A stretch of DNA of 64,000 nt from Cytospora piceicola (lineage: Eukaryota; Ascomycota; Sordariomycetes; Diaporthales; Cytosporaceae), in contig JALQBC010000043.1 in assembly GCA_023375675.1 (NCBI GenBank), forward strand, positions 62,001-126,000, given 5' to 3'. The notes under the pieces are model-generated. The model saw nothing but the letters and a program-made list of their open reading frames with translations. It made no database searches and was not told the DNA's origin. The position numbers were made by a program, and so were the translations under genes. Of this stretch, positions 1 to 11,723 are shown piece by piece; the stretch's first letter is position 1; every line of letters starts with the position of its first letter.

Positions 1-1546
1 AAGCCGGACCAGCGGCGCAATGCGTGTCCCAGCCGACAATGAAGCCCCGATAACCAAAGCGTTTATGCTGGAAGTAGTGGCCGATCTGGTAGCGCACCCC
101 AGACTCCTGCGCCCCGCGAGGCTTCTGCGTCCTCTCCCCTCGGTCCTCCTCCCGCAGGCGCTCCATGGCTTCCGACACTCGGTCATACTCGGCCTCGTCC
201 TCAAGCATCGGCAACACCTTGTGCGTCACCAGCGCCGAGTCCTGGGGGAAGTTCGTCTGCACCTGCTCCACGAGGAAGTGCAGGCACTGGCGCCGCCGCA
301 GCGTGGCCAGGGCGGGGTTCCTGTCGCCGAGGATGAACATGGACCAACCCGCGCCGTACTGGGCGGCCACGGCGTCGAGCGGGGAGGGCGCGCCGAAGCG
401 CGCGCTCTCGACGGACCGGAGCAGGTTGCGCGCCGTGCGGATGCCCATCTCGAGCGTGTCGGCGCCGCTGATGAACTCGGCGTGCCGGTAGGGTGGTATG
501 CCCGTCTGGAGCAACCTGAGGGTGAGCTCGTCCGACGTGATCTCCTCGCTTTGCCGCCAGGGGTCCATGTGCATGCGCTCGGGGCCAGCCCTGGTGCTCT
601 CAGGCCCGCCGTCAAGCCTCTGCCCGGGAGGTGCCGTGACGACGGCGAGCACATGGCCCGGGACGTTGGAGGGTTTTGCATCGAGGCCGAGGCGTCTCGC
701 AACAGCGCAGTATATCGCGACGGACTGCAGTGGTAGCGATGTATGCGGTTCGTCGAATAGCGCGATGCTGAGGAAGTTGTTCTGGAGTGCGTGGTAATTG
801 GCCGCATCGGGATTGCCAACCAGGCCCTCGGTTAGCAAGTATTGAGCAATGCGTATTGCCTTCTGCCGGATAGGAAGTTGATCAAAATCGATAGTTGTGT
901 CCCGTATACACGTTGCGATGCGGTCCAGCTCCGTCTTGACATCTTCGATGAGCTCCGTCCGGTCCACAGCGAGCAGGAACATGTCATAGCCGCAGAGTGC
1001 TTCTTCCAGGGTGACATCCTCGTCCAAAGTGACCCTTCTCCATAGATCCAGCCCTGTCGTGCGGTGGATTATCCCCAGAATCGCCTCCGCATGCCAGCGT
1101 TTGGCGAGCACATCCTCAGCTTCGTCAGGCGTTTCATCCTTGAGTTTGAGAAGTAAGTCCTGGACGTCTTTGCCCTCCGCTGCGATTTTCTGCATACGCT
1201 GCACTCGGTTCTGCTGGGTTAGGAGTAACGCCTCGAACAGTCTCGCCGCCGCGCGGTCGATCTGTACGCGAGCGCCGTACAGCTGCAACCAATCGGTATG
1301 AAACGGAGGCTGCGCCAGCTTCGCTGGAAGATCATGCCGGTGATCCCAGTATTGCCATGTTGTTAGGCAATGTCGGCGCCAGACAAGCGAGGCGGAGACA
1401 AGACTGTGAGCACGTTTGCAGGCCTGACCGAAGTGTACAGTGTCGGCTGGGGTTGCAAGTTGGGAGATGACACAGTCCAGGAGCTCGTCTGGGAGCTGAA
1501 GAAGGGCTGACGAGGAATCCATGATGCTAGGATTTCGTTCGGGCAT
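1..1546 (-). CDS. F-box protein with SirB1-like and YccV-like domains (partial)
   Basis: One open frame runs from ATG at 1546 (a second in-frame ATG is at 1522) to the left window edge without a stop, so the C-terminus is missing. About 515 residues are visible. Residues about 17-60 form an F-box (LPDELLDCVISQL, then a Trp/Arg-rich end). The middle (about 250-430) resembles the transglutaminase-like SirB1 fold. The last visible stretch reads VRYQIGHYFQHKRFGYRGF, followed by VGWD, which is the start of a hemimethylated-DNA-binding YccV/HspQ-type domain. This order matches animal FBXO21 and its fungal relatives, substrate receptors of SCF ubiquitin ligases. The target in this fungus is unknown. 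No intron is needed in the visible part. Confidence 0.85.
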   Translation of the reverse strand, partial: MPERNPSIMDSSSALLQLPDELLDCVISQLATPADTVHFGQACKRAHSLVSASLVWRRHCLTTWQYWDHRHDLPAKLAQPPFHTDWLQLYGARVQIDRAAARLFEALLLTQQNRVQRMQKIAAEGKDVQDLLLKLKDETPDEAEDVLAKRWHAEAILGIIHRTTGLDLWRRVTLDEDVTLEEALCGYDMFLLAVDRTELIEDVKTELDRIATCIRDTTIDFDQLPIRQKAIRIAQYLLTEGLVGNPDAANYHALQNNFLSIALFDEPHTSLPLQSVAIYCAVARRLGLDAKPSNVPGHVLAVVTAPPGQRLDGGPESTRAGPERMHMDPWRQSEEITSDELTLRLLQTGIPPYRHAEFISGADTLEMGIRTARNLLRSVESARFGAPSPLDAVAAQYGAGWSMFILGDRNPALATLRRRQCLHFLVEQVQTNFPQDSALVTHKVLPMLEDEAEYDRVSEAMERLREEDRGERTQKPRGAQESGVRYQIGHYFQHKRFGYRGFIVGWDTHCAAGPA

Positions 1547-1853
1547 TGTATCGTGTTGTCAAAAGGCTGATGTTGTTGTGCTGGCACACGGGCAGTAAAT
1601 GGGTGACGTTAAGCGATGACGTTGACCGGATTTAGAGTTGCGGCCCGCAGTGGCACTTCATTGGAGCGGATCGATAAATGTGGACTGCTTGGCTTTAGCT
1701 TGTTCGGGCCTACTAACCGTTTAAATACGATTCGTCTTATTTTCTTTTTATTACAAACACACTCAAATATGCTGTACTATTTACTTGAGTACATGTCTAT
1801 ATTTTACCAATTCTGATGCGTCTACAACTAAGTTGATTTAAACATCATTTCCA
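1547..1853. other. Intergenic, F-box promoter / GH106 3' side
   Basis: The AT-rich right half fits a 3' region. A 66-codon open frame at 1616-1816 has no recognisable features. I see no gene here. Confidence 0.6.
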
Positions 1854-4800
1854 TCATAAAGATATCACCAGCTCTCTATACGGTATCAACGTTACCGGAC
1901 CAACCAGACCATACGGTTGACCACCGTAACTCGCAGCATACTGTGCCTGCTCCCAAGACTGGGTAACGTTAACCTGTAAGAGCCTGTTCCTCAAAGTAGA
2001 CGCTGTCTCTACCTTTACGTTATTCACACCTCTGACCAGATATGGTCCAATATCTACCACGGCATCTGTGACATCGATTGGCCCAGTCCATTGGTCGTTC
2101 ACCCATAACCGGACCGTGTTCAACACTGGCCCGAGATCGAGGAAAGCCCCCGCAGTAGTGTTGCTGGGGAGCCAGGTGATCTGTGTGGTATATGTGCCGA
2201 GACCCGATGTGTTTTGTAAGCCACTAATGTTATACCATGGTATGAGCTTGTCGAGGATGACATGATGGTATGTAAAAAAAGAGGAGTAGTTCGTTGTTGG
2301 ATCTGGCCCTGGCTGCCAATCTTGGACCGTCAAGTTCCAAGGGCCAAGCTCCACATATGGTGGCAGAGGCGCTTCAGCCCCGAAGTTGTAGTTCCTGCCG
2401 TCAGTGAGAGAGACACTATGGCTAGTGTTTGTGGCAGATCTCGCAATCAGGGCATTTCTGTCAGTTGAGAAGTCCAGGTATTCGACCTCCGTCTCTGTGA
2501 CGTGCACACTTGGAACCGTAACGGCTGAGAAGAACCCATCTGGCGCAATGGCGACAATAGTACTCTGGTTCGACTTCAAGTCAAACCAGAGATTGAACCT
2601 ATCGCCAGCTGTAGTATAGTTCAATATAGGAGTAACTTCGCCGGTCCATGCATTCAGCAGGTATGGGATACCTTCACCGCTGAGAGATGCTTCGGTGGCG
2701 TGAGGTGTGTGTATGTCCGAGTTATATACCCAGTAATAATGGACTGAGTTCTCTGCATCCCATCGATGAACGTAGAGTATGGGGCAGGGAGATATGTTTT
2801 CTGCCGCTGGCGCAATGCCTAGCTCTTTGAGTGCCGCAACAACTTCTGCCTCGGAGCCCAGGCTTTTGACCGAAGGGTAGGTGAGCAAGTCGCCGACACC
2901 TTGTTTCACAAATGCATCATCTTCGTATGAGTAATATGGGCTCTTTTCTGGCAAGACACCGACAAAAAGGATTGGGAACCCCAGCTCGGCGTACTCGATG
3001 AATCGTGTCACAGCTTGGGATGTGAGGTTGGTGGAATTGTCGACAATGAATGCGGAAAATCCAGGGCCATCTTCTGCCAACAACCCGTTGGTGACAACAG
3101 AATTGTCCTGAAACGAATGTTAGACACATTACACCAGATGGATCAGACGAGAGGTGCTCGCGGGGATGTTGTGAAGTATCATACCTGACTTAGCAATGAA
3201 GGGCTTACAGAGACATAGGAATATCCAGCGTCCTGCAGCGATGGATCCCCAAATATATTTTCAGGCATGCCGTAATGCTTGATATCAACCGAGACATATT
3301 TGTGTCGGTATATCCCTATATCGACCCTTGGAACGCCGCTCTGCAAGACAAGCTGCGTCCGGGCAATCCAGTCCCCCATCTCCCTGACATAAAGCCAACT
3401 CGGCTGCCTCGGTCCCCACATCTCCGAGTATTTCCACTCAAAGGTCGTCAGGCCCGGCCACTCAGCACCTGGCCGGTAGCCAGAATACGGATACCCATGC
3501 GTGACGATCCTGTTTACCCCGCCAGCGTAGTTGATGGCACAGTCGTTCAGGATCAGCGGCCATGTTGACGCGTACGAGAAGTACCGGTGGGCCCCGAGCT
3601 CCGAACTGAAGATCTGCTTGCGGCCCATCATCGCACCGCCACCCATCGCCCTGAATGCATCGATGACCCCGTCGAAGTAGTTGGACTCGGTCTCGGGGGC
3701 ATCGATGTGTGCAGCCGAGCTCACCATGTCCCAAGGTGGAGCACGGTTTGGTGCGGTGGCATACGGCTGTATCCGGCCTTGGAGGCCCCATGTGGATGAC
3801 CAGGCGGATAGTCCGTCGAGATGGTAGGTCTCGTACAGCTCCTGCAGTGCTTGATAGTAGTCGTTGCGGAGCTTCCAGTCCACGTCGGTGTCATTGAGCT
3901 CGTCGCTGAACGAGAAATGAAAATAACCATTGGTTAGGGTACTCGGAGGGAGCCCCGTGGTACCAAACAGGATGGGTAAGATTGGTATGATATCGTATCC
4001 TCTGGACTGGTTGAAATATGTCAGGAAATTGTCCGTCCAGAAGAGTGTCGCCCGAAACTCAGCCGAGTCTTCCCAGGCGTAGAGCCCAAGCTGGCGTAGA
4101 AGGTCTCCATTCTCCCCATTCATCACATATTGCTCAGTGAATCCAGTCCATAGGTCGGTACCCTTTTGGCTGAAATGGTCCACTACGTATGCAAACCATG
4201 AGGCAGGGTTGGAGGGATCTGTCGCATTGTTGAAAGCCCCTTGGGCGGCAAGGTAGCCTGTGCGTCGTTGATAGAATGCGAACAGTATGTATTGGTTCCC
4301 ATCTTCAGGTGCCGTCCATGCTATTCTCCCGTTTTTGGCAAGAGACGTCACGTCCTGGACACTTTCGAAGTCGAGGCGTGTCACTCTGAGATCCGTCGCG
4401 GCAACTGTACGGGACCTTAGCTTTGACTACGACTCGTACTTGAAAGATCTTCTACTCACCTGCACTCTTCCGCGCCACGACAGCGGCCACAAACTTATTT
4501 GTGAAATTTTGAAAGGGGGCGTGGAAATCAGGATCATTCGCATAGCCTGGTTCGGTGTCACCAGGGGGCGGCAGTGCACCGGTGAAGGTCTCACCGGAAC
4601 TGATATTCACCTGGCCGTATGACAACTCGGTGTTCATCCCCTCTGTATCTGGATCCAGGATAGGGATTGATGCGCCTTGAGTAGGTCCGAGCGCGAAGTC
4701 GACAGTCATGTTGAGTTCTCCGGCCACTCGAAGCATGGTGTTGAATTTAGCTGCCCACTTGGTTCCTCCGTAGCCGTAGACAGCTGGATCGACAACTGCT

Positions 4801-5078
4801 AGTTCGATTCCATAGTTCTCCAGACAGATAACTTCGACACTACCCCACCCAGCGTCGTGAATCTCCTTGAGATCCGAGTAGAGAACATCGTCGTCCACGT
4901 CAGCATCCGGTACCCAATATCGAAAGGTTGGTCGAGCGAGGCCGGTAGGATTGGCAAAGTCTCCGGGAACGTCATATGTGATCCAGGGAGCGGGTCTTTG
5001 ACCAAACCCAGAGAATTTTGGCGATGTGCCCAACGCCACGATCACGAAGGGAATCAAAGTCAGGATGATTCCAAACAT
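1854..5078 (-). CDS. Secreted GH106-like glycoside hydrolase
   Basis: Three exons on the minus strand: 5078-4460, 4383-3185 and 3107-1854, giving 1023 residues. Both introns (76 and 77 bases) have good signals (GTGAGT and GTATGA donors). The N-terminus MFGIILTLIPFVIVALG is a signal peptide, so the protein is probably secreted; many N-x-S/T sites agree with that. The block RPTFRYWVPDADV followed by DLKEIHDAGWGSVEV and a nearby NYG is the hallmark of the fungal branch of family GH106, whose bacterial members remove alpha-L-rhamnose from pectic rhamnogalacturonan. Length fits that family. The substrate here is inferred only. It stands alone, with a divergent cupin gene upstream and no other pectin gene nearby. 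Confidence 0.75.
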
Positions 5079-5902
5079 GGCAATTGCTGAAGCGGATGCG
5101 TTACCGAGCCCGACGTATGTCTATTGTCTGCCCATGGAGCCAAAGCGTGATTTATACAGAGGAGAGGCCCAGCGAGAAAGGTGTCAATGATAACCAAGTC
5201 TCGGGTCGCTGCAACATATCGCCTCAGAAGCGACCCATGGATCACTAATGCGGAAATTGCATCCGCAGACCTCATTGCGAGGATCAAAGATTGCATGAGA
5301 GCTGCAAGAATGACAGCATGCGGACTTGACTCCACTTGACGGAGTACGTCAAGACGATAAGCAAGGTAATATCCATCTATATAGCGGATCTGACGGAAGT
5401 GGTCAAGAGTGCGCGGGGGCTCTGCAGTTGCGAGGGTTTATGTGATGGGAGGAAGGATGGCATCATGCATGTGTGCACTCGATTTGCACAGGACGAGGAA
5501 GTCCTGTGGTCGATATCTGCCGACTGAGTGACACATTTGCACTCTAGAGACATAACCCGGATGGATTCCCATCGCTCATACACAACTCTACTGTTACTGT
5601 AAGCTCGAAACTACCAGAATCGAATTTCTTGAATTTGTTTGACGCTTTCCCCTTGTACATTACTGTTGCATCTTGGGCGAGCTTCCCCAGGCTGCCTCCA
5701 CAAAGCCAGACCCTAACCCTTCTGTTGACAAGACATGCTGACCTATACACACACACGACTCCACATGACGTCGGCGATGGTGAGCAGCCAGGCCGCCGTC
5801 TCCGGGAAATTGAAGGTATCATCTCTATCGTGATCGGCCGCAACTTCCAACGCCTCCTTCGGTACCCTTATCGCCTCATAATCGACAATTACTAGAGACA
5901 AG
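5079..5902. other. Divergent intergenic region (GH106 / cupin)
   Basis: Shared upstream region of two divergent genes. Several short open frames occur (for example 5060-5335 minus and 5544-5843 minus), but none has a recognisable domain. A CA-repeat of about ten bases lies near 5747. No gene is supported. Confidence 0.55.
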
Positions 5903-6488
5903 ATGCCTCAGGAAGACCGACCAACCGCCAGGCCGGTCCATCTATGCAGAGCTGACGAAGTCACTACTGGACATGGCCAAACCGAGGGCATGATTAGACA
6001 GGTACGCAGAAAGTCGAGTCTTCAGACTTCCCTTTCCCCCATGGCTCATGAGCCGTCAAGCCCACACACCTTTGGGTAGACCTCCTCTTACTGACATCCC
6101 GCACGGACCAGTCCGCTATCGTAGACGAGTCGCCCTCGATATGCGGAACCCTCATGAAGGCCCAGCCACGTTCGAGCTCGGCCATCCATCACCATGGATC
6201 CCAGGACACGTCAGTCAGTCGATTCATTTGTGGCATGGAACCATACTGATATTTGTTTCAAGGATCGTCTACGCCGTCTCTGGTGTTGGGGCCATAGCGT
6301 CACTTGACGAGAACGGCAATGAACAAAAGCAGATCTTGAGCCCAGGGGACTGGGCCCTGATACCTGCAAATCGTGAGCATAAGGAAGTCAACGATGGTGA
6401 CGAGGAGGTTGTATGGGTGATTGTCAGGGCGCCTGGTGGTGTGCCGGAAGTAGTGAACCTCACGGGATGGAAAGGAGAAGCAAAGTAG
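5903..6488 (+). CDS. Small cupin-domain protein
   Basis: Three exons, 5903-6001, 6112-6209 and 6263-6488, encode 140 residues; the joins keep the frame. A single cupin barrel is present. The first metal-binding motif is SAIHHHGSQDT followed by VYAVSG, giving the His pair but lacking the usual Glu. The second motif, GDWALIPANREHKEVN, supplies the last His and the Asn. Such small fungal cupins often resemble dioxygenase- or isomerase-like proteins, but sequence alone does not tell the reaction. It has no signal peptide, so it is probably cytosolic. Confidence 0.8.
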
Positions 6489-6628
6489 GGGTATTATCAT
6501 CATGGCTGGTGCGAGGCCTACTCAACTATCTGGCGTGGGTTCTCCGTTACATACTTGAGTATGTATGGTACAGGTATTAACCATGCGTTATGCTGTTCAT
6601 AGTAAACGCCGCGGTCAGCCCCGGCCAT

Positions 6629-9047
6629 TCAGAGGTTCCTCAATTCCTCGGCCAACCCTGTTGTAAAATTGGCCAGAGAATGAATGTCTCTTCTGGATCC
6701 ACCGTTGGCTTGAGGGAGCCTGTTACCTGCCTGAATAATAGGTGAAGCGTTCCTTCGGTTTGAAAGAGTCGAGGTACCATGCAACTGAGCTTCTATCTGA
6801 CTGGCCTCCTCCTCTGACCCCCATAAGGCCTGATTGACGATAGTAGCTTGCGAATGTCGGGATCTTCCCGGATGTTTTGTTGGAGCCGTATGACTTTCCC
6901 TTGTTTCGTTTCTGGTGATATTGGGGATAGTCGATCTTCTGATTGGCGCAGGTCGATCCCTAGCTCTCTGCATCCAGCCGATATTTTCCTTGTGTCTCTG
7001 TTTCTTCTTCCTTTCAAGGAATGTTGTTTTGCCATGGCCGGATGGAGCGTCCTGTGTCCAAAACAGGGCTTGAGTCCAACCACGCCACAAGTCCAGCAAC
7101 CCCTTTCGGTAGATCGCGGAAAGCCCAATGGCAGCCAGGATATATGTCACTACGGAAGTTGTTGCAAAGATATTCCAGAATTCTGTCTTTTCAGTTTCTT
7201 TGAAAAGATCCAAGGCCATGAACGTCTGTAAATGTCAGCTACTGATTGATATTGTATCTAGGTGGGTCTTAGAATACTCACGGCCACAAATGTCGGTGGT
7301 AGGTATATGATCGTTGCTATTGTGAACAACAACATTATTTCGTTCATTTTTGTACCTCGAGTAGCTTCTCGAACCTGCATTGTGTTATATAACTTCAAGG
7401 AGAAGTCAGCTCTGAGTCTACCATTGATAGTTGGATTGGGGCACGGGGGCGTACACCATCTCGCAGGCTCTGGATCTCATTTCTCTTGCGTTTAATAAGG
7501 CCCACAATCTCTTTTCTGGAATACTTGGCATGTGATAATAGCCGGGTCCAGTTGTTCTCGATAATGCTTTGGGCCTCAGGCTCGCGGGACATTATGCGAG
7601 ACTTCATTTCGTACGTCATCTGATCAAGGACCATACGTATGTCCTCTTCCGGATCTGAAGTCCATTCTTCGAAAATCCGGAGTAGTTGTTCGACGGTGAA
7701 GTATGTTTCTGACCGATTCAGTTTATGGTCGTCGTACATCAACTTTGCTCGCGACTCGGGATTTAGGATATCAGAGATCTGTCTCGATGTCAGCATTCCC
7801 CACTCACAGGACACAATGCACATGATGTTGAAAAGGATTCTACCTCGAAGGCGACGAGATTATCAATAGTTTCCAGTACTCCTCGCCAACTACCCACCCA
7901 CCAATCTATTTCCGCCCAAAGTAGCCGTTGGAATATGGTAATACCTGTCCACGGCTGACACAATTGGAGGCTGCATTCAGACAGGTTCTCATCGTATCTG
8001 AAGTCATGCCAGCCATCGTCAAGTAGTCGCAAGATGACATAGTTGCCAGTAGACTCGGGTTTCGTATTCGTTCTAACAAAAGGACAGAGTAACGCAATGG
8101 ACCGGCGTCGCTCTTGGATGCCCAGATCAATGGCTTTGTAGCGACGGCAGATGATTGAGGGACTGAGGCTGCCAGACTTCTTGTTCAGGTTCTGTACCTT
8201 TCCAAAGCATCTCATATGGAAGGGCATCCACAATGTGCCACCGTCATTATCTACCGCCATGACGCGAAGTGAAGGTGGAGTTTCTTGGTCTCCTAAGTAA
8301 TGGAGGAGAAAACCACGAAACTCAGAGTCAAAGCCCGCCTGGCAAGACTCCAAGATCAGCACAATTGCAGTAAGTAGTTTCGGACTCAGCGAGGGATCTT
8401 CCGAAGACCAAGATGCTGTCCTCACGGCCCTTGGGACCCAGGTGCCGTCAACACATGGATTTATATGGTTACTATAGGCTCAAGATAACCTACCAAACGG
8501 ACCCAAAAGAGACATGGTTGCCATCGTTGAGAGATCCATGAACATAGACGTTGCTGTCTTCAGAAAAGGTTCGGCCAAGACCAAGGTTCTCATCCCCGGA
8601 TAGTTCTTTGGGCCAGCTACTGAGCTGCTTTTCGAGGGCCTCGATGATCTTCGGATCTAAAGAGTATCCACCTGGGTTTGACCGATGTGGCCGCACAAGT
8701 TTCAATTCTGTCACAATTCGACTGAAGGCGGACCTTGCTTGCTCCAGGAATGTTGACTCCCGCATTGCAGAGAGCTTTGTGGGTCCATCTTGATGTAAAT
8801 AATGCATCAAGAAAGAGCCCAGTGGACCCCATTTTCTGGAAACAGGCTCCCCGAGGAGCGATGTATGTGGAATTGGTCTATCGGCAGACTCGTGAGCTGG
8901 AAAACCACTGGTACCTCTGTGGGAAGCTTGGATTCCTTGCAGGAGGTTATTCTGTTCCTTGACAAGACGTATGAGTTCCAAGGTCCTGCTCTCAGTTTCA
9001 CGTTCACCACAGGCTCCGTTCGCACGCCCTTGGCTAGTTTCGTACAT
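6629..9047 (-). CDS. CorA-like membrane protein without GMN motif
   Basis: Five exons on the minus strand: 9047-8494, 8429-7844, 7778-7455, 7374-7282 and 7225-6629, giving 717 residues if the ATG at 9047 is used. An in-frame ATG at 9350 would add 101 residues, so the start is uncertain. The large N-terminal part is soluble and unrecognised. A helical region (FTVEQLLRIFEEW to KRNEIQSLRDG) leads into two membrane helices, MLLFTIATIIYLPPTFVATF and TTSVVTYILAAIGLSAIY. This is the architecture of fungal CorA-like proteins. The GMN signature that follows the first helix in true Mg2+ channels is replaced by FMAL, so transport of Mg2+ is doubtful. The 120-residue tail is basic and low in order. Confidence 0.75.
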
Positions 9048-9776
9048 TGCAACAGCGGTCCGGAGAAGAATAATGGTAAGTGATGGTATGACAACGCCTC
9101 TAAGTAAGTGAGATATTAACGAAAAAGAAAAACATGTTTGCTGGATGAAAGTCAGCCACCCTTTTTCAGAAATGCGGAGATTCGCTAGACCATGAAAGTG
9201 CAGTTTCATGCAGCTGTAACTACCTCCGATAATGTTCCAATCTGGGCCCGAGCAGGATTCCGTACACCTGCCCCCCCTCCACCCCGTACTGTTTGGTACT
9301 CGAGCGAGCATATAAGAAATGAGTTTCAAGAACAATTTGTATGATGCCATGATGCCGCTTGAAAAGCCAGCAGTAACATCCTATAGCTAACGGCGTTACA
9401 CCTTGATTAACAACCTTGGAAGGTATCAAGAGTATTTATTCTCTTGAGTTCCCTGGGCCTCAAAGTAGTATGCAACTGAACACTCTTGTCAATGCCATAA
9501 CTACGCCAAGTCACAGCGTTATAGCAGGGGTAGGGTCGGTCCTGGCCGAGACCGGATCCGTAGGGTGTAATTATGTACCTAGGTACATCTGACATCGCAT
9601 GTGCACCTGGGCAGTTCCTGGATTGCTTATCAACGAAGCTCCTTCGCAGCTCCTTCCGTGTGCTTAGTTACTGTAAGACGAACCGTATCTTGTCAAGGCA
9701 CGAGAAAAAAGCACGAGAAAAAAGCGAAAGGCAACATCGCCCAGGAAACAGCTGTGGCAGAATCCCGGCTTTGAAA
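9048..9776. other. Divergent intergenic region with palindrome
   Basis: Lies between the CorA-like gene and the GFA gene. It holds the perfect 12-base palindrome GTACCTAGGTAC at 9575-9586 and a possible upstream coding extension of the CorA-like gene (9048-9350 minus). The plus-strand frame continuing upstream of 9777 lacks features expected of coding DNA. Confidence 0.5.
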
Positions 9777-10352
9777 ATGGCCCAAGACAACGAACGAGGT
9801 TACCACCCCCACCTAGCAATAAGATCCGGCGACGAGCTCCCGCCTCCGGAACCTGCCCAGGCCAAGCCCGACACTTTGACAACGACATGTCACTGCGGGC
9901 GCATAAGCGTGGAGATGCCATCTCCTCCATTGAGAGTCAACGAGTGCAAGTGCAGCGCCTGCCACCGCTATGGCGCTATATGGGCGTACTTCCCCCGGGC
10001 CGACGTCAACGTCTTTGTCAACAACCCCACGGCAGCACCAGGTCCTGAGGGCACCATCAAGTCCAAAGTGTCAGCGAGCCCAACCCAGGGGGAAGAGGAA
10101 GGCAGTGGTCTCCGGGGCTACGTGAGGGAGGACCCTGATGGGGACGGGAGCATAGGGTTCTATTTCTGTGAGCATTGTGGGTGCATGACCCACTGGGCTC
10201 TAACGGAGAAGGGCCTGGAGTATAAGCGGGAAGAGGCTGCGAAAAAAGGGCTTGAGGTGCCAGTGCCGAGAATCGGTGTCAACTGTCGCATGCTACCACC
10301 GCGGTTACTTGAGGGCGTGGAGTGGAGAAAGGGAAAGGATGGGGATTTCTGA
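9777..10352 (+). CDS. GFA-family zinc protein
   Basis: Single exon, 191 residues. All cysteines of the GFA (glutathione-dependent formaldehyde-activating/CENP-V) fold are present: CHCGRISV, then ECKCSACHRYG, then FYFCEHCGCMTHW. These bind zinc in known members, which include formaldehyde-glutathione adduct enzymes; most fungal paralogues have no proven substrate. The start at 9777 is preferred because upstream in-frame sequence is basic and low-complexity. An acidic insert (EEEGSGL to DPDGDGS) separates the zinc motifs. There is no targeting signal, so it is probably cytosolic. Confidence 0.85.
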   Translation: MAQDNERGYHPHLAIRSGDELPPPEPAQAKPDTLTTTCHCGRISVEMPSPPLRVNECKCSACHRYGAIWAYFPRADVNVFVNNPTAAPGPEGTIKSKVSASPTQGEEEGSGLRGYVREDPDGDGSIGFYFCEHCGCMTHWALTEKGLEYKREEAAKKGLEVPVPRIGVNCRMLPPRLLEGVEWRKGKDGDF

Positions 10353-10805
10353 GCGAGTCCTGGAAGTCGAGGAAGGTCTCAGTCGTAAGTAAACATAAGG
10401 TTGCGCGTCCATTTACCTGCTCTTATAGTGTCTATCGACCACAAATGGCCCTCTCTGGTTTCGTCTATCAGTTTACACATACACCTAAATAACCTGCTTC
10501 TATTTTCAAGTGCGAGATAGTCAATACACATACAAAGGCTTCTGCAGTTGCTTGCCCCTTTGCAGGTGGTCGTCGCTGAGGTCGAGCATGAAGAGACGAC
10601 CCTAACCCTGATACTTCTCCTAATTCCCAAACCGACAGTGAGCAAACACAATGACTAAGCAAAGGGTAGCTCGGATTCCGTCTGTTTTTTGATGGAGAAG
10701 AGATGCTGCGGGGATGAAATAACTCCATCTTCGACGGTGTCAGTCACCCATTAATTACCCAAGTGCCTAGGCAATGAAGGAACTAGCCCGAGGCATACGG
10801 ACTTG
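10353..10805. other. Intergenic, no gene seen
   Basis: Downstream of GFA and upstream of the 2EXR gene. Two overlapping minus-strand open frames (10379-10651 and 10468-10728) are short, Ser/Arg/Cys-rich and unconvincing. Confidence 0.5.
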
Positions 10806-11723
10806 ATGGCCGAGCAGAGTGCAAAGACTGACAAAGAATGGGGCCTGTATCGTGAGTGCATATATCGTAGCCAGCCAGCCAGACAAAAGGCGTTAGCTTA
10901 CACCTTGGACTCAGGGCTCCCACCTGAGCTGCGTCTCAGGATCTGGGAGGAAACATGGCCCGAGGCGCGCCTCATCGAGGTCGCCCTTCCCCCGGGGGCC
11001 GGTGTTGCGCCCCGGCGGATCAAGCCCAGCCGGCAGGTCGGCGGCGAGAAGATCCCCGCGTGGAACTCGCACTCCACACAGCTGGAGCATGTCTCGTGCC
11101 GGCCTTACTATCAACCCGTTGCGCTGCGGGTGTGCCGCGAGTCCAGGGATCACGCCCTCGAGACGTACAAGCGCCTGCAGCACTCGCAGGTGCCTGACTG
11201 CTGCTTCTACTTCGACCCTCGGCGAGACGTGCTCTGGCTTCATCGGGACCTAAGCCAGTTTGACACGTCCAGCCTGGGCCTGGTCCAGCGTGTCCTGTTC
11301 AAGGACGTGGAGAGGTTCGATGACAGCGTCGCGGATAAGAAGCAGCGCAGGCGTGAACTCTTGGAGATGATCGAGTCTATGCGTAGTATCCGAGAGGTTA
11401 TGGTCCTTGTCCACTGGACGAGCATTGCGGACCTCGACGACGGGGCCAAGAACGCAGAGACGCTCTATGACTGGATGCAGTACTATATGCACATACTGGA
11501 CGAGAACTGGGAGATACTGGACAGCCACGACTGGGCCCTGCAGTTTGTGAGCACATGGGATGAGTTTGGGGTCTGCTTCCAGGGAAGTGAGACACGTTTG
11601 TGGGGAGATGCCCGGGAAGGGCCATTGTACGGCTGTCCTAGTCACGATGTCGTGTATCGCAAGCGTCTGGTCGAACGGTTCCCCAAGAGATTCATGGAGG
11701 TTAGTAGGATCACTCCACAATAG
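10806..11723 (+). CDS. 2EXR domain protein
   Basis: Single exon, 305 residues from ATG at 10806. Residues about 35-125 form a 2EXR domain: GLPPELRLRIWEETWPEARL, then LRVCRESRDHALETYKRL, then CFYFDPRRDVLWL. This domain is widespread and often expanded in filamentous ascomycetes. Its function is unproven, and it resembles part of an F-box-like fold. The rest is helical, with an RRRELLEMIESMRSIREV stretch that may be a short coiled coil. No membrane segment or signal peptide is present. Confidence 0.8.
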   Translation: MAEQSAKTDKEWGLYRECIYRSQPARQKALAYTLDSGLPPELRLRIWEETWPEARLIEVALPPGAGVAPRRIKPSRQVGGEKIPAWNSHSTQLEHVSCRPYYQPVALRVCRESRDHALETYKRLQHSQVPDCCFYFDPRRDVLWLHRDLSQFDTSSLGLVQRVLFKDVERFDDSVADKKQRRRELLEMIESMRSIREVMVLVHWTSIADLDDGAKNAETLYDWMQYYMHILDENWEILDSHDWALQFVSTWDEFGVCFQGSETRLWGDAREGPLYGCPSHDVVYRKRLVERFPKRFMEVSRITPQ

